Origin: Haloarcula argentinensis DSM 12282
Lineage (GTDB): Archaea > Halobacteriota > Halobacteria > Halobacteriales > Haloarculaceae
Reading direction: 5' to 3'
Length of the DNA: 64,000 nucleotides
Assembly (NCBI GenBank): GCA_000336895.1
Contig: AOLX01000014.1
Span: forward strand, 487,256 to 551,255
Within the stretch, counting starts at the first letter, position 1. Every line of letters starts with the position of its first letter. The notes under the pieces were generated by a model, which had not been told where the DNA came from, searched no databases, and saw only the letters and a list, made by a program, of their open reading frames with translations. Below are positions 17,763 through 27,359 of this stretch, piece after piece. A program made the position numbers and the translations under genes.

Positions 17763-18740
17763 ATGTCCGAATCAGCAGAGTTCCCGGACTATCTGGACGT
17801 TGATTACACTGACGGGGAAGGCGAAGACCCCGAAGAGTACCCGACCGTCAACCACAAGATCGAGAAGGCTATCGAGGTCACGAAGACCGGCCTCGAAGAG
17901 TACGAGAACCCTGTCGTGATGTGGACTGGCGGCAAGGACTCGACGCTGACGCTGTACTTCGTCAAGGAAGTCGCCGAGCGCTTCGACCTCGAAGTTCCGC
18001 CAGTCGTCTTCATCGACCACTACCAGCACTTCGACGAACTCATCGACTTCGTCGAGCACTGGGCCGACGAGTGGGACCTCGATGTCATCTGGGCCCGCAA
18101 CGAAGACGTGGGCAACTACGTCGACGAGAACGGTCTCGAACCGGGTGACGACATCCCCGTCGACGAACTCTCCGAGCACAACCAGCACCACATCCGGAAC
18201 ATCCTCGAATACGAGGAGGACACGTTCCCGTTCCTGCTGGACACCTACGTCGGTAACCACCTCCTGAAGACGGTGGCGCTCAACGACACTATCGAGGAAC
18301 ACGACGTGGACGGCATCCTGTCGGGCATCCGCTGGGACGAGCAGGAGTCCCGCGCCGACGAGACGTTCTTCTCGCCGCGTCACGACCCGGACATCTACCC
18401 GCCGCACGACCGCATCCAGTCGATCCTCCAGTTCGCGGAAGCAGACGTGTGGGAGGCCTTCTGGAACTTCGTCGTCCCGGACACGGTCGAGGGCTACCCG
18501 GACGACGGCTACGTCCCACAGGGTCAGGACGACCTCCCCGAGGGCATCGAGAAGGAAGACGTGCCGGTCTCGCCGAAGTACTTCGCTGGATTCCGTTCGC
18601 TCGGGAGCGAGGTCAGCACCGACAAGTCCGCCGAGGAGCCCGCCTGGCTGCAGGACATGGCGAACACGACCGAGCGCGCCGGCCGCGCCCAGGACAAGGA
18701 AGACCTGATGGAGCGCCTGCGCGACCTCGGCTACATGTAA
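17763..18740 (+). CDS. Phosphoadenosine phosphosulfate reductase family (PP-loop) protein
   Basis: This 325-residue protein has the PP-loop WTGGKDSTLTL near residue 55, followed by VVFIDHYQHFDELIDFVEHW as in PAPS reductase/CysD relatives. Later it has ILSGIRWDEQESRADETFF, corresponding to the substrate-binding arginine segment. The family covers PAPS reductases, the CysD subunit of ATP sulfurylase and enzymes that adenylate or thiolate other substrates. The C-terminal catalytic Cys motif of true PAPS reductases (ECG-x-H) is not visible, so sulfate reduction is doubtful. Confidence 0.82.
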   Translation: MSESAEFPDYLDVDYTDGEGEDPEEYPTVNHKIEKAIEVTKTGLEEYENPVVMWTGGKDSTLTLYFVKEVAERFDLEVPPVVFIDHYQHFDELIDFVEHWADEWDLDVIWARNEDVGNYVDENGLEPGDDIPVDELSEHNQHHIRNILEYEEDTFPFLLDTYVGNHLLKTVALNDTIEEHDVDGILSGIRWDEQESRADETFFSPRHDPDIYPPHDRIQSILQFAEADVWEAFWNFVVPDTVEGYPDDGYVPQGQDDLPEGIEKEDVPVSPKYFAGFRSLGSEVSTDKSAEEPAWLQDMANTTERAGRAQDKEDLMERLRDLGYM

Positions 18741-19198
18741 ACGGCCACGGAACGACACCGGTTCCGTATCGCTGTTTCTCTTGCTGTCTCAGTAGCGGCG
18801 TTCGCCACACCAGACATAAGTACACAGCCGAATCCGCCTGTCGACCGAAACGGGCGGTCTCCAGTAGCGGAACTCAGAGCCTGCTAACGGCCGGAGTATT
18901 GCCACTCCAAGACTTCGACAGAAGTCGATGTAGGCTGCGCCGGCAGCAATCCCTGATGCGGTGTGGTCGGGCGCATAGAGCGGACACGGCTGCCGGTATA
19001 TGCGTGGCAACGGCTACAAGCGTCGGCCAACGCTCGTTTTAGACCCTTGTTCATCTTTTCTGAATGATGTAATTATCCGTCCCACAAGCTGGTGGATTAC
19101 AGTCTAAGCCTCGCTACATCCCGTAACCCGGCCGAAAAAGCGCCATAGACAATTGTCGAGAAAAGGTTTAGGTACTGTCGAACACTACCAGTACGTGA
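18741..19198. other. Intergenic region, no gene seen
   Basis: In this 458-bp gap between the PP-loop gene and the zinc-ribbon gene I saw no frame with haloarchaeal composition, no tRNA-like arm and no strong repeat. An A/T-rich segment near 19060 and the promoter of the next gene (GGTTTA about 19165-19170) are the only signals. Its length leaves room for a small RNA, which sequence alone cannot show. Confidence 0.5.
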
Positions 19199-19312
19199 AT
19201 GAGTTCAGATCAGTACAACTGTCCGAACTGCGGGGCGGAATTGAGCTACCAGACGACGAAGCACAACGGCTGTTCGAACTGCGGTTTCGTTCCGCCCCAC
19301 GGCGCTGAGTAA
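19199..19312 (+). CDS. Zinc-ribbon microprotein, 37 residues
   Basis: This short frame encodes MSSDQYNCPNCGAELSY, a 13-residue spacer region, then CSNCGFVPPHGAE. Two CxxC knuckles 17 residues apart make a rubredoxin-like or zinc-ribbon fold very likely. Haloarchaea carry many such tiny CPxCG-type zinc proteins, some affecting biofilm or swarming. A TATA-like AGGTTTA about 30 bp before the ATG supports leaderless expression. The partner is unknown. Confidence 0.8.
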   Translation: MSSDQYNCPNCGAELSYQTTKHNGCSNCGFVPPHGAE

Positions 19313-19430
19313 CGCGGATTGGCCGGGTAGCGGACGCGCTGTTCTGTCATCGGTAGTTGTAGTGGTTGACGAGTAGCGTGCCGTATTTTCGTCCGACATC
19401 TATTTTTTTCGGCTCGCTGTATGGTTGTCT

Positions 19431-20621
19431 GTGACGAACCGTACAGACCGGGGCGTTCTCGCGGGCGTTATCTTCGCCGTGTTACTGGCGCAGGTCTTAC
19501 TGTATCCGGGCGTCGACAGACTCGTCCAGTCGCTGGGTGCGACGACGGACCTGAACGCAAGTATGTGGTTTCTCGCCGCTGAGTTCGGGGCGTTCGTCGT
19601 TTTCGCCGGCGTGTGGGGCGTACTCAGTGACGCCACCGGACGGCGTACACCGTACATCGCCGGCGGGGCGGGCGCAGGCGCAGTTCTGTATGCCCTCATC
19701 GCGTGGCTTCCCGGAACGGTCTCGCTCCCGTTTATCGGCGTGTTGGTCTTGCGAGTGCTTCAGGGTGGGGCTACGATCGCCGCGTTCTCCCTGGCGATGA
19801 CGATGCTGATGGACCTCGGCGGCGGCCACGGCAAGAACATGGGAGCGGCAGGAATCGCTATCGGCAGTGGGACGGCGCTTGGTGCGCCACTCGGCGGCCA
19901 ACTGTACGAAATCCAGACCACGCTCCCGCTGTACGTGGCGAGCACGCTGTCGCTCGTTGTCGCGGTGGCCGCCCTGTTCGTAACCGACCGCGCACCGTCG
20001 GACGGGCGATCGGGCCTGGCTGCGACCGTGTCCGGGCTCAAACAGCGGCCGACGCTCGGCGTGCCGTACGCCTTCGGGTTCATCGACCGACTCACTGCGG
20101 GGTTTTTCGCACTCGTCGGAACCCTGTATTTCAGGGAGACGTTCGAACTTGGGCCTGGCGAGACCGGGATCATGCTTGCGCTGTTTTTCGCCCCGTTCGC
20201 CCTGCTGCAGTATCCTTTCGGCGTGCTTTCTGACCGTATTGGCCGTACTGTTCCTATCGTCCTCGGATCGGTGCTGTACGGACTCACGGTCATGGGCGTC
20301 GGGCAGGCTCCGACGGTGGCCATCGCCGGTGCAGGGATGGTACTGACTGGCGTTATCGGCGCACTGATGGCCCCGGCGACGATGGCGCTCGTCTCGGACC
20401 TCGCCGGCGAGACGGAGCGCGGCACTGCGATGGCTGGGTTCAACATCTTCGGTAGCGTCGGCTTCCTCGCTGGCATCCTCATCGGAGGGACTGTCGCCGG
20501 AGTCTTCGGCTATCCCGTTGCGTTCCTCGTCGCCGGCGGGACGGAAGTCGTTCTGGCGGTGCTGGCGCTGCCCGGACTGTTACGACTTGAGAAGCCCGCC
20601 AAGGATGCCGTCGGGAGCTGA
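19431..20621 (+). CDS. MFS transporter
   Basis: This roughly 396-residue carrier has 12 predicted transmembrane helices. The MFS motif A appears in the loop after helix 2 (GVLSDATGRRTPY) and again in the second half (GVLSDRIGRTVP). Motif residues in RVLQGGATIAAFSLAMTMLMDL (helix 4) resemble drug/H+ antiporters. The start is GTG at 19431, placed 27 bp after a TATTTTTTT stretch; TTG at 19425 in the same frame is the alternative. Its stop abuts the stop of the convergent acyl-CoA synthetase with no spacer. Substrate unknown. Confidence 0.85.
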   Translation: MTNRTDRGVLAGVIFAVLLAQVLLYPGVDRLVQSLGATTDLNASMWFLAAEFGAFVVFAGVWGVLSDATGRRTPYIAGGAGAGAVLYALIAWLPGTVSLPFIGVLVLRVLQGGATIAAFSLAMTMLMDLGGGHGKNMGAAGIAIGSGTALGAPLGGQLYEIQTTLPLYVASTLSLVVAVAALFVTDRAPSDGRSGLAATVSGLKQRPTLGVPYAFGFIDRLTAGFFALVGTLYFRETFELGPGETGIMLALFFAPFALLQYPFGVLSDRIGRTVPIVLGSVLYGLTVMGVGQAPTVAIAGAGMVLTGVIGALMAPATMALVSDLAGETERGTAMAGFNIFGSVGFLAGILIGGTVAGVFGYPVAFLVAGGTEVVLAVLALPGLLRLEKPAKDAVGS

Positions 20622-22643
20622 TTACGACGCTTCGCGGATCTCGTCCAGCGCCGCGGGGTTCTCGATGCTGGACATGTCGCCCAGGTCCTCGCCGCGGTAG
20701 ACGCCGGCGATGGCCCGGCGGATAATCTTCCCGCTCTGAGTCTTGGGGAACTCGTCGACGAACAATACCTCACGGGGTCGGAACGGCTTGCCGAGTTCCT
20801 CACCGACGGCGGCGCGAATGTCCTCCCGGAGGCCGTCGGAGGGTTCGTAGCCGGGTTCCAGCACGGTGTAGAGGACGACGGCGGTGCCGGTGGTGTCGTC
20901 AGGCGCACCGACGGCGGCGGCCTGATTGACGGCTCTGTGTTCCATCGCCGCTCCTTCGACCTCCGCCGGCCCGACCTTCCGTCCGGCAACGTTGAGCACG
21001 TCGTCGGCCCGGCCGTGGAGGAACCAGAGGCCGTCCTCGTCTTTCTGGGCCCAGTCGCCGTGGTCCCAGATGTCGTCCCAGGTCGACCAGTATTCGTTCA
21101 GGTAGCGTTCGTCGCCCGACCAGAGCGACCGGGTCATCGACGGACAAGAGTCCCGAGCGACCAGATAGCCGCGCTCGTGCGTGTCGGCGATGGACTCGCC
21201 ATCGGAATCGACGATGTCGATGTCCATCCCCAGCCCTGGACCGCCCAGCGTGCAGGGTTTGAGCGACTGGATCGGCATCGGCATGAGGAAACAGCCCATT
21301 ATCTCGGTCCCGCCCGAGATGTTGATGATGGGACAGTCCTCGTTGCCCACGTGCTCGTAGAACCACTGCCAGCTCTCGGGGTCCCACGGTTCGCCGGTCG
21401 AACCCAGCAGTCGCAGGCTGGAGAGGTCGTGGCCCTCAAGCCACTCGTCGCCTTTCTTGCGGAGCGCCCGCACCGCGGTCGGCGAGACGCCGAACGTGGT
21501 GATGTCGTGGCGGTCGATCATCTCCCAGAAGCGGTCCGGTTCCGGGTGATCCGGCGCGCCCTCGTACATGAAGACGGTGCCGCCGAAAGCGTGGTTCCCC
21601 AGCAGCGTCCACGGCCCCATCATCCAGCCGATGTCGCTCACCCAGAAGAAGCGGTCGCTCGGCTCGTGGTCGAAGCCGAAGTAAATCTCTTTGGCTGCCT
21701 GCATAAGCGCGCCAGCGTGTGTGTGGACGATTCCTTTCGGCTTCCCGGTCGTCCCCGAGGAGTACAGCAACATCGACTCCTGATTGCTCGGGAGTTCCTT
21801 AGCCGCGTACTCGTCATCAGCAGTCTCTATTGCTTCGTCCCACCACTCGTCGCGACGTGTCCAGCGGATGGTCTCGTCGGGGTCGTCGGCGACGCCAAGG
21901 CGGTCGTAGACGACTGTGTGTTCGACCGGTGTCGTCCCGAGTTCCTCGCCGGCCTGCTTGATTGCCTCGTCAGCGCTCCCCTTGAGGTGGACCTCGGAGC
22001 CCCGGCGGTAGAAGCCGTCGCCGGTGAAGAGGACAGAACACTCGGCGTCCGCGATACGGGTCGCCGTCGCGTCGACGCCGAATCCGGAGAAGATGGGCAC
22101 GGCGATCGCGCCGACCTTGAGACAGCCGTACAGTATCGACGCGACTTCGGGGACCATCGGCATGTACAGGCCGACGGTGTCGCCGGTGCCGACGCCGACG
22201 GATTCCAGATAGTTCGCTACCTTGCTGGCCTGTCGATTCAGTTCGTGGTACGTAATGTCCCGCACGTCGCCGGGCTCGCCCTCCCAGATGAGCGCGACTG
22301 TGTTTCGAGTGGGGCTGTCCCGCGCTGCGTGGCGGTCCAGGACGTTGTGGGCGGCGTTGATAGTCCCACCGGCGTACCAGTCGGTGAACTGCGGCCCCTC
22401 ACTGTTGTCCCGGACCTGATCGTATGCGTCGAAGAATTCGATGTCGAGGTACTCCGGGAGCAGGTCCCAGAACCACTCGACGCCCGAGTCGGGTTCCTCA
22501 GGTAGGTCTGTGGTCGTTCGCTCGATGAGTTCGTCGTAGTTGTCGATGTCGTATTCCTGCATGAACTCCCAGACGTTCGTCGATTCGACGAACGAATGGC
22601 TCGGTTCGTGGACGATGGAGTCTACGTGGTTTTGCTCGCTCAT
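20622..22643 (-). CDS. AMP-forming acetyl/acyl-CoA synthetase
   Basis: This 673-residue ACS-like enzyme has the P-loop LLYSSGTTGKPKGIVHTH (about residue 270), adenine-site segment ISGGTEIMG, hinge LHGRADDVLNVAGRKVGPAEVE and C-terminal catalytic lysine in FPKTQSGKIIRRAIAG. Length and the N-terminal ACS extension favour a short-chain acid (acetate, propionate or similar) as substrate. The ATG at 22643 was chosen over upstream in-frame codons that add atypical sequence. It lies downstream of an SDR gene on the same strand and next to a Liv-type ABC operon. Confidence 0.92.
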   Translation of the reverse strand: MSEQNHVDSIVHEPSHSFVESTNVWEFMQEYDIDNYDELIERTTTDLPEEPDSGVEWFWDLLPEYLDIEFFDAYDQVRDNSEGPQFTDWYAGGTINAAHNVLDRHAARDSPTRNTVALIWEGEPGDVRDITYHELNRQASKVANYLESVGVGTGDTVGLYMPMVPEVASILYGCLKVGAIAVPIFSGFGVDATATRIADAECSVLFTGDGFYRRGSEVHLKGSADEAIKQAGEELGTTPVEHTVVYDRLGVADDPDETIRWTRRDEWWDEAIETADDEYAAKELPSNQESMLLYSSGTTGKPKGIVHTHAGALMQAAKEIYFGFDHEPSDRFFWVSDIGWMMGPWTLLGNHAFGGTVFMYEGAPDHPEPDRFWEMIDRHDITTFGVSPTAVRALRKKGDEWLEGHDLSSLRLLGSTGEPWDPESWQWFYEHVGNEDCPIINISGGTEIMGCFLMPMPIQSLKPCTLGGPGLGMDIDIVDSDGESIADTHERGYLVARDSCPSMTRSLWSGDERYLNEYWSTWDDIWDHGDWAQKDEDGLWFLHGRADDVLNVAGRKVGPAEVEGAAMEHRAVNQAAAVGAPDDTTGTAVVLYTVLEPGYEPSDGLREDIRAAVGEELGKPFRPREVLFVDEFPKTQSGKIIRRAIAGVYRGEDLGDMSSIENPAALDEIREAS

Positions 22644-22790
22644 TGCGTCAGTGTTCCGTAGTGTTTGTCTGTCTGGTATAAACTGGTACCGCCGTCCGGT
22701 ACGCGATGCGTCCGTGTGTTTGCCGGGGTGACCCGGTGCCGGTCCGTTCGTGGGTGGCGGAGAAACAGTGTATATCCACACACCACAGTC

Positions 22791-23660
22791 TCACTCGTAA
22801 GTCGTCGTCATGCCGCCGTCGAACAGCAGGTCTCCGCCGTTGAGGTGGTCGGCGTGGGTCGAGAAGCCGAATACGAAGAGGTTCGCCACGTCGATGGGGT
22901 CCATCATCTCCTTGACCCGGGCCTGTCCCAGCATCACGTCATCGATGACCTCGTCGACGCTGATGCCCCGTTGCTCGGCGGTGTCGGGAATCTGGTCGAC
23001 GACCAGCGGCGTCTTGACGTACCCGGTGCTGATAGAGAAGCCGCGGAGGCCGTCACCACCCTCGGCGGCGATAGACTGTGTCAGCCCCCGCAGACCGAAC
23101 TTCGAGACGTTGTAAGCCACCTTGTCCGAGGTGACGTAGTGGCCGTGGACCGACGCCATGTTTCCGATAGCACCAACGCCGTCGTCAGTCCCGCGGATAT
23201 GCGGGATGACGCGCTTTGAAAGTGCGAGCGGGGCGCGCAACATCACGTCGTGCATCTGGTCGTACTTCTCCATCGGGAAGTCCTCGATGGCGTCGATGTG
23301 CTGGAGACCGGCGATGTTGGCGAGGTAGCGCACGGTGCCATGAGAGGCGGCAGTCTCGACGATGGACTCGATATCCGCGTCGTTAGTGAGGTCACCGGTC
23401 ACCGTCTCGACGGTTCCATCGAGGTCGAGGTCCGCCGCTGTGTCCGCGACTTCCGCGAGGCCGTCCGCGTCGATATCCGTGGCGACGGCGGTCACCCCGT
23501 TGGCGGCCATCGCCAGCGTCGTCGCTCGGCCGATACCCGACCCGCCGCCGGTCACCAGACAGACGGTGTCGCTCGTGTAGTGGTCGTCGCCGACGAACAG
23601 GATCGAAGACTCGTCGATCGGCTCGACTTCGAGCCGTTCGTGAGAGGTGCTGGATGCCAT
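22791..23660 (-). CDS. Short-chain dehydrogenase (3-hydroxybutyrate dehydrogenase-like)
   Basis: This 289-residue classical SDR has the dinucleotide motif VTGGGSGIGRA (about residue 36), ANIAGLQH for the NNAG-like motif, the active-site Ser in NMASVHGHY and YNVSK for Tyr-x-x-x-Lys. The spacing and the NIAGLQHI segment resemble D-3-hydroxybutyrate dehydrogenases, but substrate specificity is inference. It has a ~27-residue N-terminal extension. The gene is divergent from a Liv-type operon, and the 246-bp gap holds an inverted repeat. Confidence 0.85.
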   Translation of the reverse strand: MASSTSHERLEVEPIDESSILFVGDDHYTSDTVCLVTGGGSGIGRATTLAMAANGVTAVATDIDADGLAEVADTAADLDLDGTVETVTGDLTNDADIESIVETAASHGTVRYLANIAGLQHIDAIEDFPMEKYDQMHDVMLRAPLALSKRVIPHIRGTDDGVGAIGNMASVHGHYVTSDKVAYNVSKFGLRGLTQSIAAEGGDGLRGFSISTGYVKTPLVVDQIPDTAEQRGISVDEVIDDVMLGQARVKEMMDPIDVANLFVFGFSTHADHLNGGDLLFDGGMTTTYE

Positions 23661-23782
23661 TCAGTCACACGTTCTCCAGTCATCTCCGAATAGGGGCGGG
23701 TTGACATGTATACCCGACTGGCTGCTGTGACGCGCCCGCAGTCCGGCCCGAGAACGCTGTTCCGTCATCTCACCGGCGTCGT

Positions 23783-23798
23783 GGTTTACGTGTAAACC
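23783..23798. promoter_or_regulatory. Inverted repeat, candidate operator of Liv operon 1 / SDR
   Basis: GGTTTAC-GT-GTAAACC has two 7-bp arms and lies in the divergent promoter region, 109 bp before the binding-protein ATG and 123 bp before the SDR ATG. A related half site, GGGTTACGT, follows at 23812-23820. Its core GTTTACGTGTAAAC matches the perfect palindrome at 60967-60980 upstream of the second Liv operon at 11 of 14 positions. Confidence 0.6.
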
Positions 23799-23906
23799 TC
23801 CCGTTATTCGTGGGTTACGTCGGAAGACTTAGTCATCCCTGTGAGCGTGGCACACACCGCGTGACCAGCCTCCTCGGACTCGTCCGGGGCGTATTGGGAC
23901 ACACCT

Positions 23907-25256
23907 ATGAAACGAACGACAACGGACCATGACAGCGAAGGTATCGGCAGGCGACAACTGCTCTCCGCCGTCGGCGGCTCAGCCGTCGCCGCAGCGCTCG
24001 CTGGCTGCTCGACGCTGCTGAGCGACGGCGAGGCGGCGGACCAGGGTGGGCAGTCCGGTGGCGAAATTTCTGACGAACCGATACAGGCCGGGCTGTTGAC
24101 CTTCACACGGGGCGCACCGGGCGTACTCGGAATACAGGCCCAGCGTGGGGCCGAACTCGCAGTCCAGCGCATCAACGACGCGGGCGGTATCGGCGGGCAA
24201 CGCGAGATCGAACTGGACGTGGTCAACGAGGGGTCGAACCCGCTTGACAGCTACAACCAGTTCATTGAGGAAGAAAAAGAGGTCACCTTCGGCCCGATCT
24301 CCAGTGGCACGCACAGCCAGATCGCTCCCGAGGTCGAAAAAAACGAGGTCATCAACGTCAGTACCGACGGAACGGTGACGACGCTCTATGAGGAGACGGT
24401 CCCCGACCCGACCTACTCCTTCCGCTTCCAGAACTACGACATCATGGAGGTGGTGACGATGGCCCGGGAGGCCGTCGAGCGGATCGGCGCTGACAACATC
24501 TCGACTGTCGCCGGGGTCAACCCCGGCTACTCCTTCGGCGAGGACGAGATGCGGGTGTTCACACAGGCCATTCAGAAACTCACTGACGCCGAAATCGTCT
24601 ACGAGGGGTTCCCGGAACTCGGGGCCAGCGACATGGCAAACCACATCACGTCGATCAACAACGAGGAACCGGACGTGACATTCTCCAGCCTGTGGGGCGG
24701 CGACGTGACGACGTTCGTTAGACAGGCCAACGCCAACGACATGTTCGAGAACACGACAGTGTTCGGCACGACGCTGTACAGCGCGGCCGGCGATGTGCCG
24801 GGCGATGCACTGGCCGGGACGGACATCTACTCCGGGTCGCGGAACTACTACTGGGGCCTGCCGGCGCTCGGCAACTGGCAGCCCGGCCGCGAGTTGTTCG
24901 ACGCCGCAACACAGCAGGAGAGCGTGACCGTCCCAACGGCACACTATATGAGCGGGTATGGAGCCGTCACTGCCTGGGCGACGGCCGTCGAGAAGGCCAT
25001 CGACCTGCTTGGCACCTACCCAAGTCAGGAGCAAATCGCGCAGGTTTTGGAAGGGCACGGCTTCTTCACGCCGGCCGGCTACCACAACATCGCCGAGGAC
25101 CATCAGGGAGCGTCGAACTCATTCGCCGGGCAGATGGTGTACGACGACGACCTCGGCGCGGCCAGACTTGAGGACGTGAACACTTACGCCGCCACCGAGA
25201 CGGCACCGCCGCCAGGTGTCACCGGCAGCGACTGGCTGGATAGCTGGAGCGCCTGA
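23907..25256 (+). CDS. ABC substrate-binding lipoprotein, LivK type (operon 1)
   Basis: This 449-residue exported protein has a twin-arginine signal (GIGRRQLLSAVGG) and a lipobox, LAGCS, giving a lipid-anchored Cys near residue 33. The mature part is a type 1 periplasmic-binding fold of the LivJ/LivK (amide/branched-chain amino acid/carboxylate) class, for example GAELAVQRINDAGGIGG and INVSTDGT. It starts the operon with LivH, LivM, LivG and LivF. The neighbouring CoA ligase and hydroxy-acid dehydrogenase make an organic acid a plausible ligand. Confidence 0.9.
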   Translation: MKRTTTDHDSEGIGRRQLLSAVGGSAVAAALAGCSTLLSDGEAADQGGQSGGEISDEPIQAGLLTFTRGAPGVLGIQAQRGAELAVQRINDAGGIGGQREIELDVVNEGSNPLDSYNQFIEEEKEVTFGPISSGTHSQIAPEVEKNEVINVSTDGTVTTLYEETVPDPTYSFRFQNYDIMEVVTMAREAVERIGADNISTVAGVNPGYSFGEDEMRVFTQAIQKLTDAEIVYEGFPELGASDMANHITSINNEEPDVTFSSLWGGDVTTFVRQANANDMFENTTVFGTTLYSAAGDVPGDALAGTDIYSGSRNYYWGLPALGNWQPGRELFDAATQQESVTVPTAHYMSGYGAVTAWATAVEKAIDLLGTYPSQEQIAQVLEGHGFFTPAGYHNIAEDHQGASNSFAGQMVYDDDLGAARLEDVNTYAATETAPPPGVTGSDWLDSWSA

Positions 25257-25265
25257 TACCGAGCC

Positions 25266-26210
25266 ATGGCCGTAACACCCACAGCCGCGCTCGTCCAGAC
25301 GCTCAACGGCATCCAGTTTGGGTTCATCCTGTTCATGATCGCGTCGGGACTGACGGTCATTCTCGGGATTCTGGACGTCCTGAACCTCGCTCACGGAGAA
25401 TTATTCTCGCTGGGCGCGTACACCGCCATCGGCGTGTTCGGGTTTATCATCGGTATCATCGGCCCGCCGGGGGGCGGCGTCGTCGGCACCGCCGTGTTCG
25501 TCCTCGCGGTCCTCGCCGCCGTGCTTGTGACGGCGGCGATCCTCCTCCCCGTCGGCACCCTCTTTGAAGCGGTGTTCCTGCGTCAGATTTACGACCGGGA
25601 CCAGGTGTACCAGCTGGTGCTGACCTTCGCCCTCCTGCTCATCCTCCTCGACGTGAAGAAGTTCATCTGGGGGGACAGCTCGATACGGACTGACGCCGTT
25701 TACAGCGCAATCAACACGATTCCGACGAGCGAACTCGTCGGGCTAAACTACCCGACCTACAACGTGTTCGTCATCCTCGTCGGCTCGGCCGTCGTCGTGG
25801 GGCTGTTCTGGTTCTTCGAGCGGACGAAGACCGGCCGCATCATCCGTGCGACGGCCATCGACCGCGAGATGGCGACTGCCATCGGCGTCAGCACCGACCG
25901 TGTGTTCACGCTCGTGTTCGCGCTGGGCGCGTTCCTCGCCGGCTTCGCCGGTGCAATGGCGGTGCCACCGACATCGGCGACCCTGGAGATGGGCACCAAT
26001 CCGCTGGTGCTTTCCTTCGTCGTCATCGTCATCGGCGGCCTCGGCAGCCTCCGTGGGGCGTTCGTCGGCGCGCTCCTCGTCGGCGTCATCCGGAGCTGGA
26101 TGATTACGCTGTACCCGCCAGGCGAGATCGCGGCCCCGTTTGCCATCATGGCGCTCATTCTGCTGGTCAAGCCAGAGGGCCTGTTCGGGACGTGGGGTGA
26201 GACGGCGTGA
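25266..26210 (+). CDS. livH: Branched-chain-type ABC permease LivH (operon 1)
   Basis: This 314-residue inner-membrane permease has about eight helices. It has the LivH N-terminal block LTVILGILDVLNLAHGELFSLGAY and a C-terminal block VIVIGGLGSLRGAFVGALLVG, and the ATPase-contact loop is ERTKTGRIIRATAIDREMATAIGVS. It starts 9 bp after the binding protein and its TGA overlaps the LivM start. Confidence 0.93.
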   Translation: MAVTPTAALVQTLNGIQFGFILFMIASGLTVILGILDVLNLAHGELFSLGAYTAIGVFGFIIGIIGPPGGGVVGTAVFVLAVLAAVLVTAAILLPVGTLFEAVFLRQIYDRDQVYQLVLTFALLLILLDVKKFIWGDSSIRTDAVYSAINTIPTSELVGLNYPTYNVFVILVGSAVVVGLFWFFERTKTGRIIRATAIDREMATAIGVSTDRVFTLVFALGAFLAGFAGAMAVPPTSATLEMGTNPLVLSFVVIVIGGLGSLRGAFVGALLVGVIRSWMITLYPPGEIAAPFAIMALILLVKPEGLFGTWGETA

Positions 26211-27358
26211 TGCCGGAGCGCGTCGACCGCGACGGGACGCCGGCGTACCGCTTCCTCGGGGTCGAAGTGACCCGTCGGGAAGCAGCCTTCCTCGTCCTCG
26301 GTGTCGTGTTCCTGTTCGTCATCCCCGATATTGCGAGCCTCTCAGACAGCCTCCAGCTCAGTGTCATCCATCAGGGCCTGCTGTTCGGATTCGCGGCGGT
26401 CGGGCTGAATCTCCTGCTTCGTCACACGAAGCTCACGTCATTCGGCCACGCGGCCTTCTTCGGCACCGGCGCGTACGCGACCGCAGTGCTGGCCCGCTAC
26501 GCCGGCGTCCAGAGTGTCGGCCTGTTGTTGCTCGGGGCTATCGCGGCCGCGACGGTGATGGCGGCCATCATCGGGGTGCTGTCGCTGCGGCACACCGGGC
26601 TGTACTTCGCGCTCCTGACGCTGGCCTTCGGCCAACTCCTGTACGCCATCGCGCTCGGCCAGAGCGCACTCGGCGGGAGCGATGGGCTCCCGATCCGGCC
26701 GGGGCCGGCAAACCAGCCGCTCCTGTTCGGAACCGCGTTCAGCCCGGACGTGTACCAGGTCCTGACGTACTACCTGACGGTAGTCGTCATCCTCATCGGG
26801 CTGTTCGTGATGTATCGCATCACGCAGTCGCCGTTCCGCAACGCCCTGGACGCCATCGGGCAGGAACGGACCCGAGCGCGGTTCATCGGTCTGCCGGTCC
26901 GGCGGTACGTCTGGGCCGCGTTCGTCATCTCAGGCATCTACGGCGGCGTCGCGGGCGGGCTGTACGCCGTCGTCCGTCAGTACGTCCGCCCGGAAGGAAC
27001 GCTGTTTTTCCTCCGGTCGGGCGACATCCTGTTCATGACGATTCTGGGCGGGTTCCGGACGCTGGTCGGTCCGCTCATCGGCGGTGTCGTCCTCATCTTC
27101 CTGCAGGACGTCGGTCAGGACATCACCCAGTACTACGAGTTCCTGACTGGTGTTGTGCTGCTGATACTGGTGTATGGGTTCCCGCGAGGGATCGTCGGGT
27201 CGTTGCGGTCCGGTGGTATCGTCAACACGCGGCTCGGTGAACTGCGTCGTGAGCCGTCCGTCCTGTCGGCGTGGGGCCGGAGCGCCGCGCAGTCACTTGA
27301 ACGGAAGGTGACAGAGGCGATGACTAGCCTGCGGATAATCCTCTTTGGAGTCGACTGA
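26210..27358 (+). CDS. livM: Branched-chain-type ABC permease LivM (operon 1)
   Basis: This 382-residue permease has the LivM blocks LGLNLLLRHTKLTSFGHAAFFGTGAY-like (about residues 65-90) and SLRHTGLYFALLTLAFGQLLY, with the EAA-like loop SPFRNALDAIGQERTRARFIG. The ATG at 26210 overlaps the LivH stop as ATGA-type coupling; a GTG one codon earlier is an alternative. The C terminus carries an extra ~45 residues after the last helix. Confidence 0.92.
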   Translation: MPERVDRDGTPAYRFLGVEVTRREAAFLVLGVVFLFVIPDIASLSDSLQLSVIHQGLLFGFAAVGLNLLLRHTKLTSFGHAAFFGTGAYATAVLARYAGVQSVGLLLLGAIAAATVMAAIIGVLSLRHTGLYFALLTLAFGQLLYAIALGQSALGGSDGLPIRPGPANQPLLFGTAFSPDVYQVLTYYLTVVVILIGLFVMYRITQSPFRNALDAIGQERTRARFIGLPVRRYVWAAFVISGIYGGVAGGLYAVVRQYVRPEGTLFFLRSGDILFMTILGGFRTLVGPLIGGVVLIFLQDVGQDITQYYEFLTGVVLLILVYGFPRGIVGSLRSGGIVNTRLGELRREPSVLSAWGRSAAQSLERKVTEAMTSLRIILFGVD

Positions 27359-27359
27359 G

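Noticed and set aside
18789-19010. A 73-codon leftward frame in the 458-bp gap
   Set aside because: Its Tyr/Arg/Cys-rich translation is not acidic, has no promoter-like element in place and does not resemble a known family.
20937-22505. A 522-codon open frame on the + strand opposite the acetyl-CoA synthetase gene
   Set aside because: It is an antisense shadow caused by high G+C and strong codon bias; the translation is Arg/Val/Gly-rich without domain motifs, while the opposite strand has a complete ACS.
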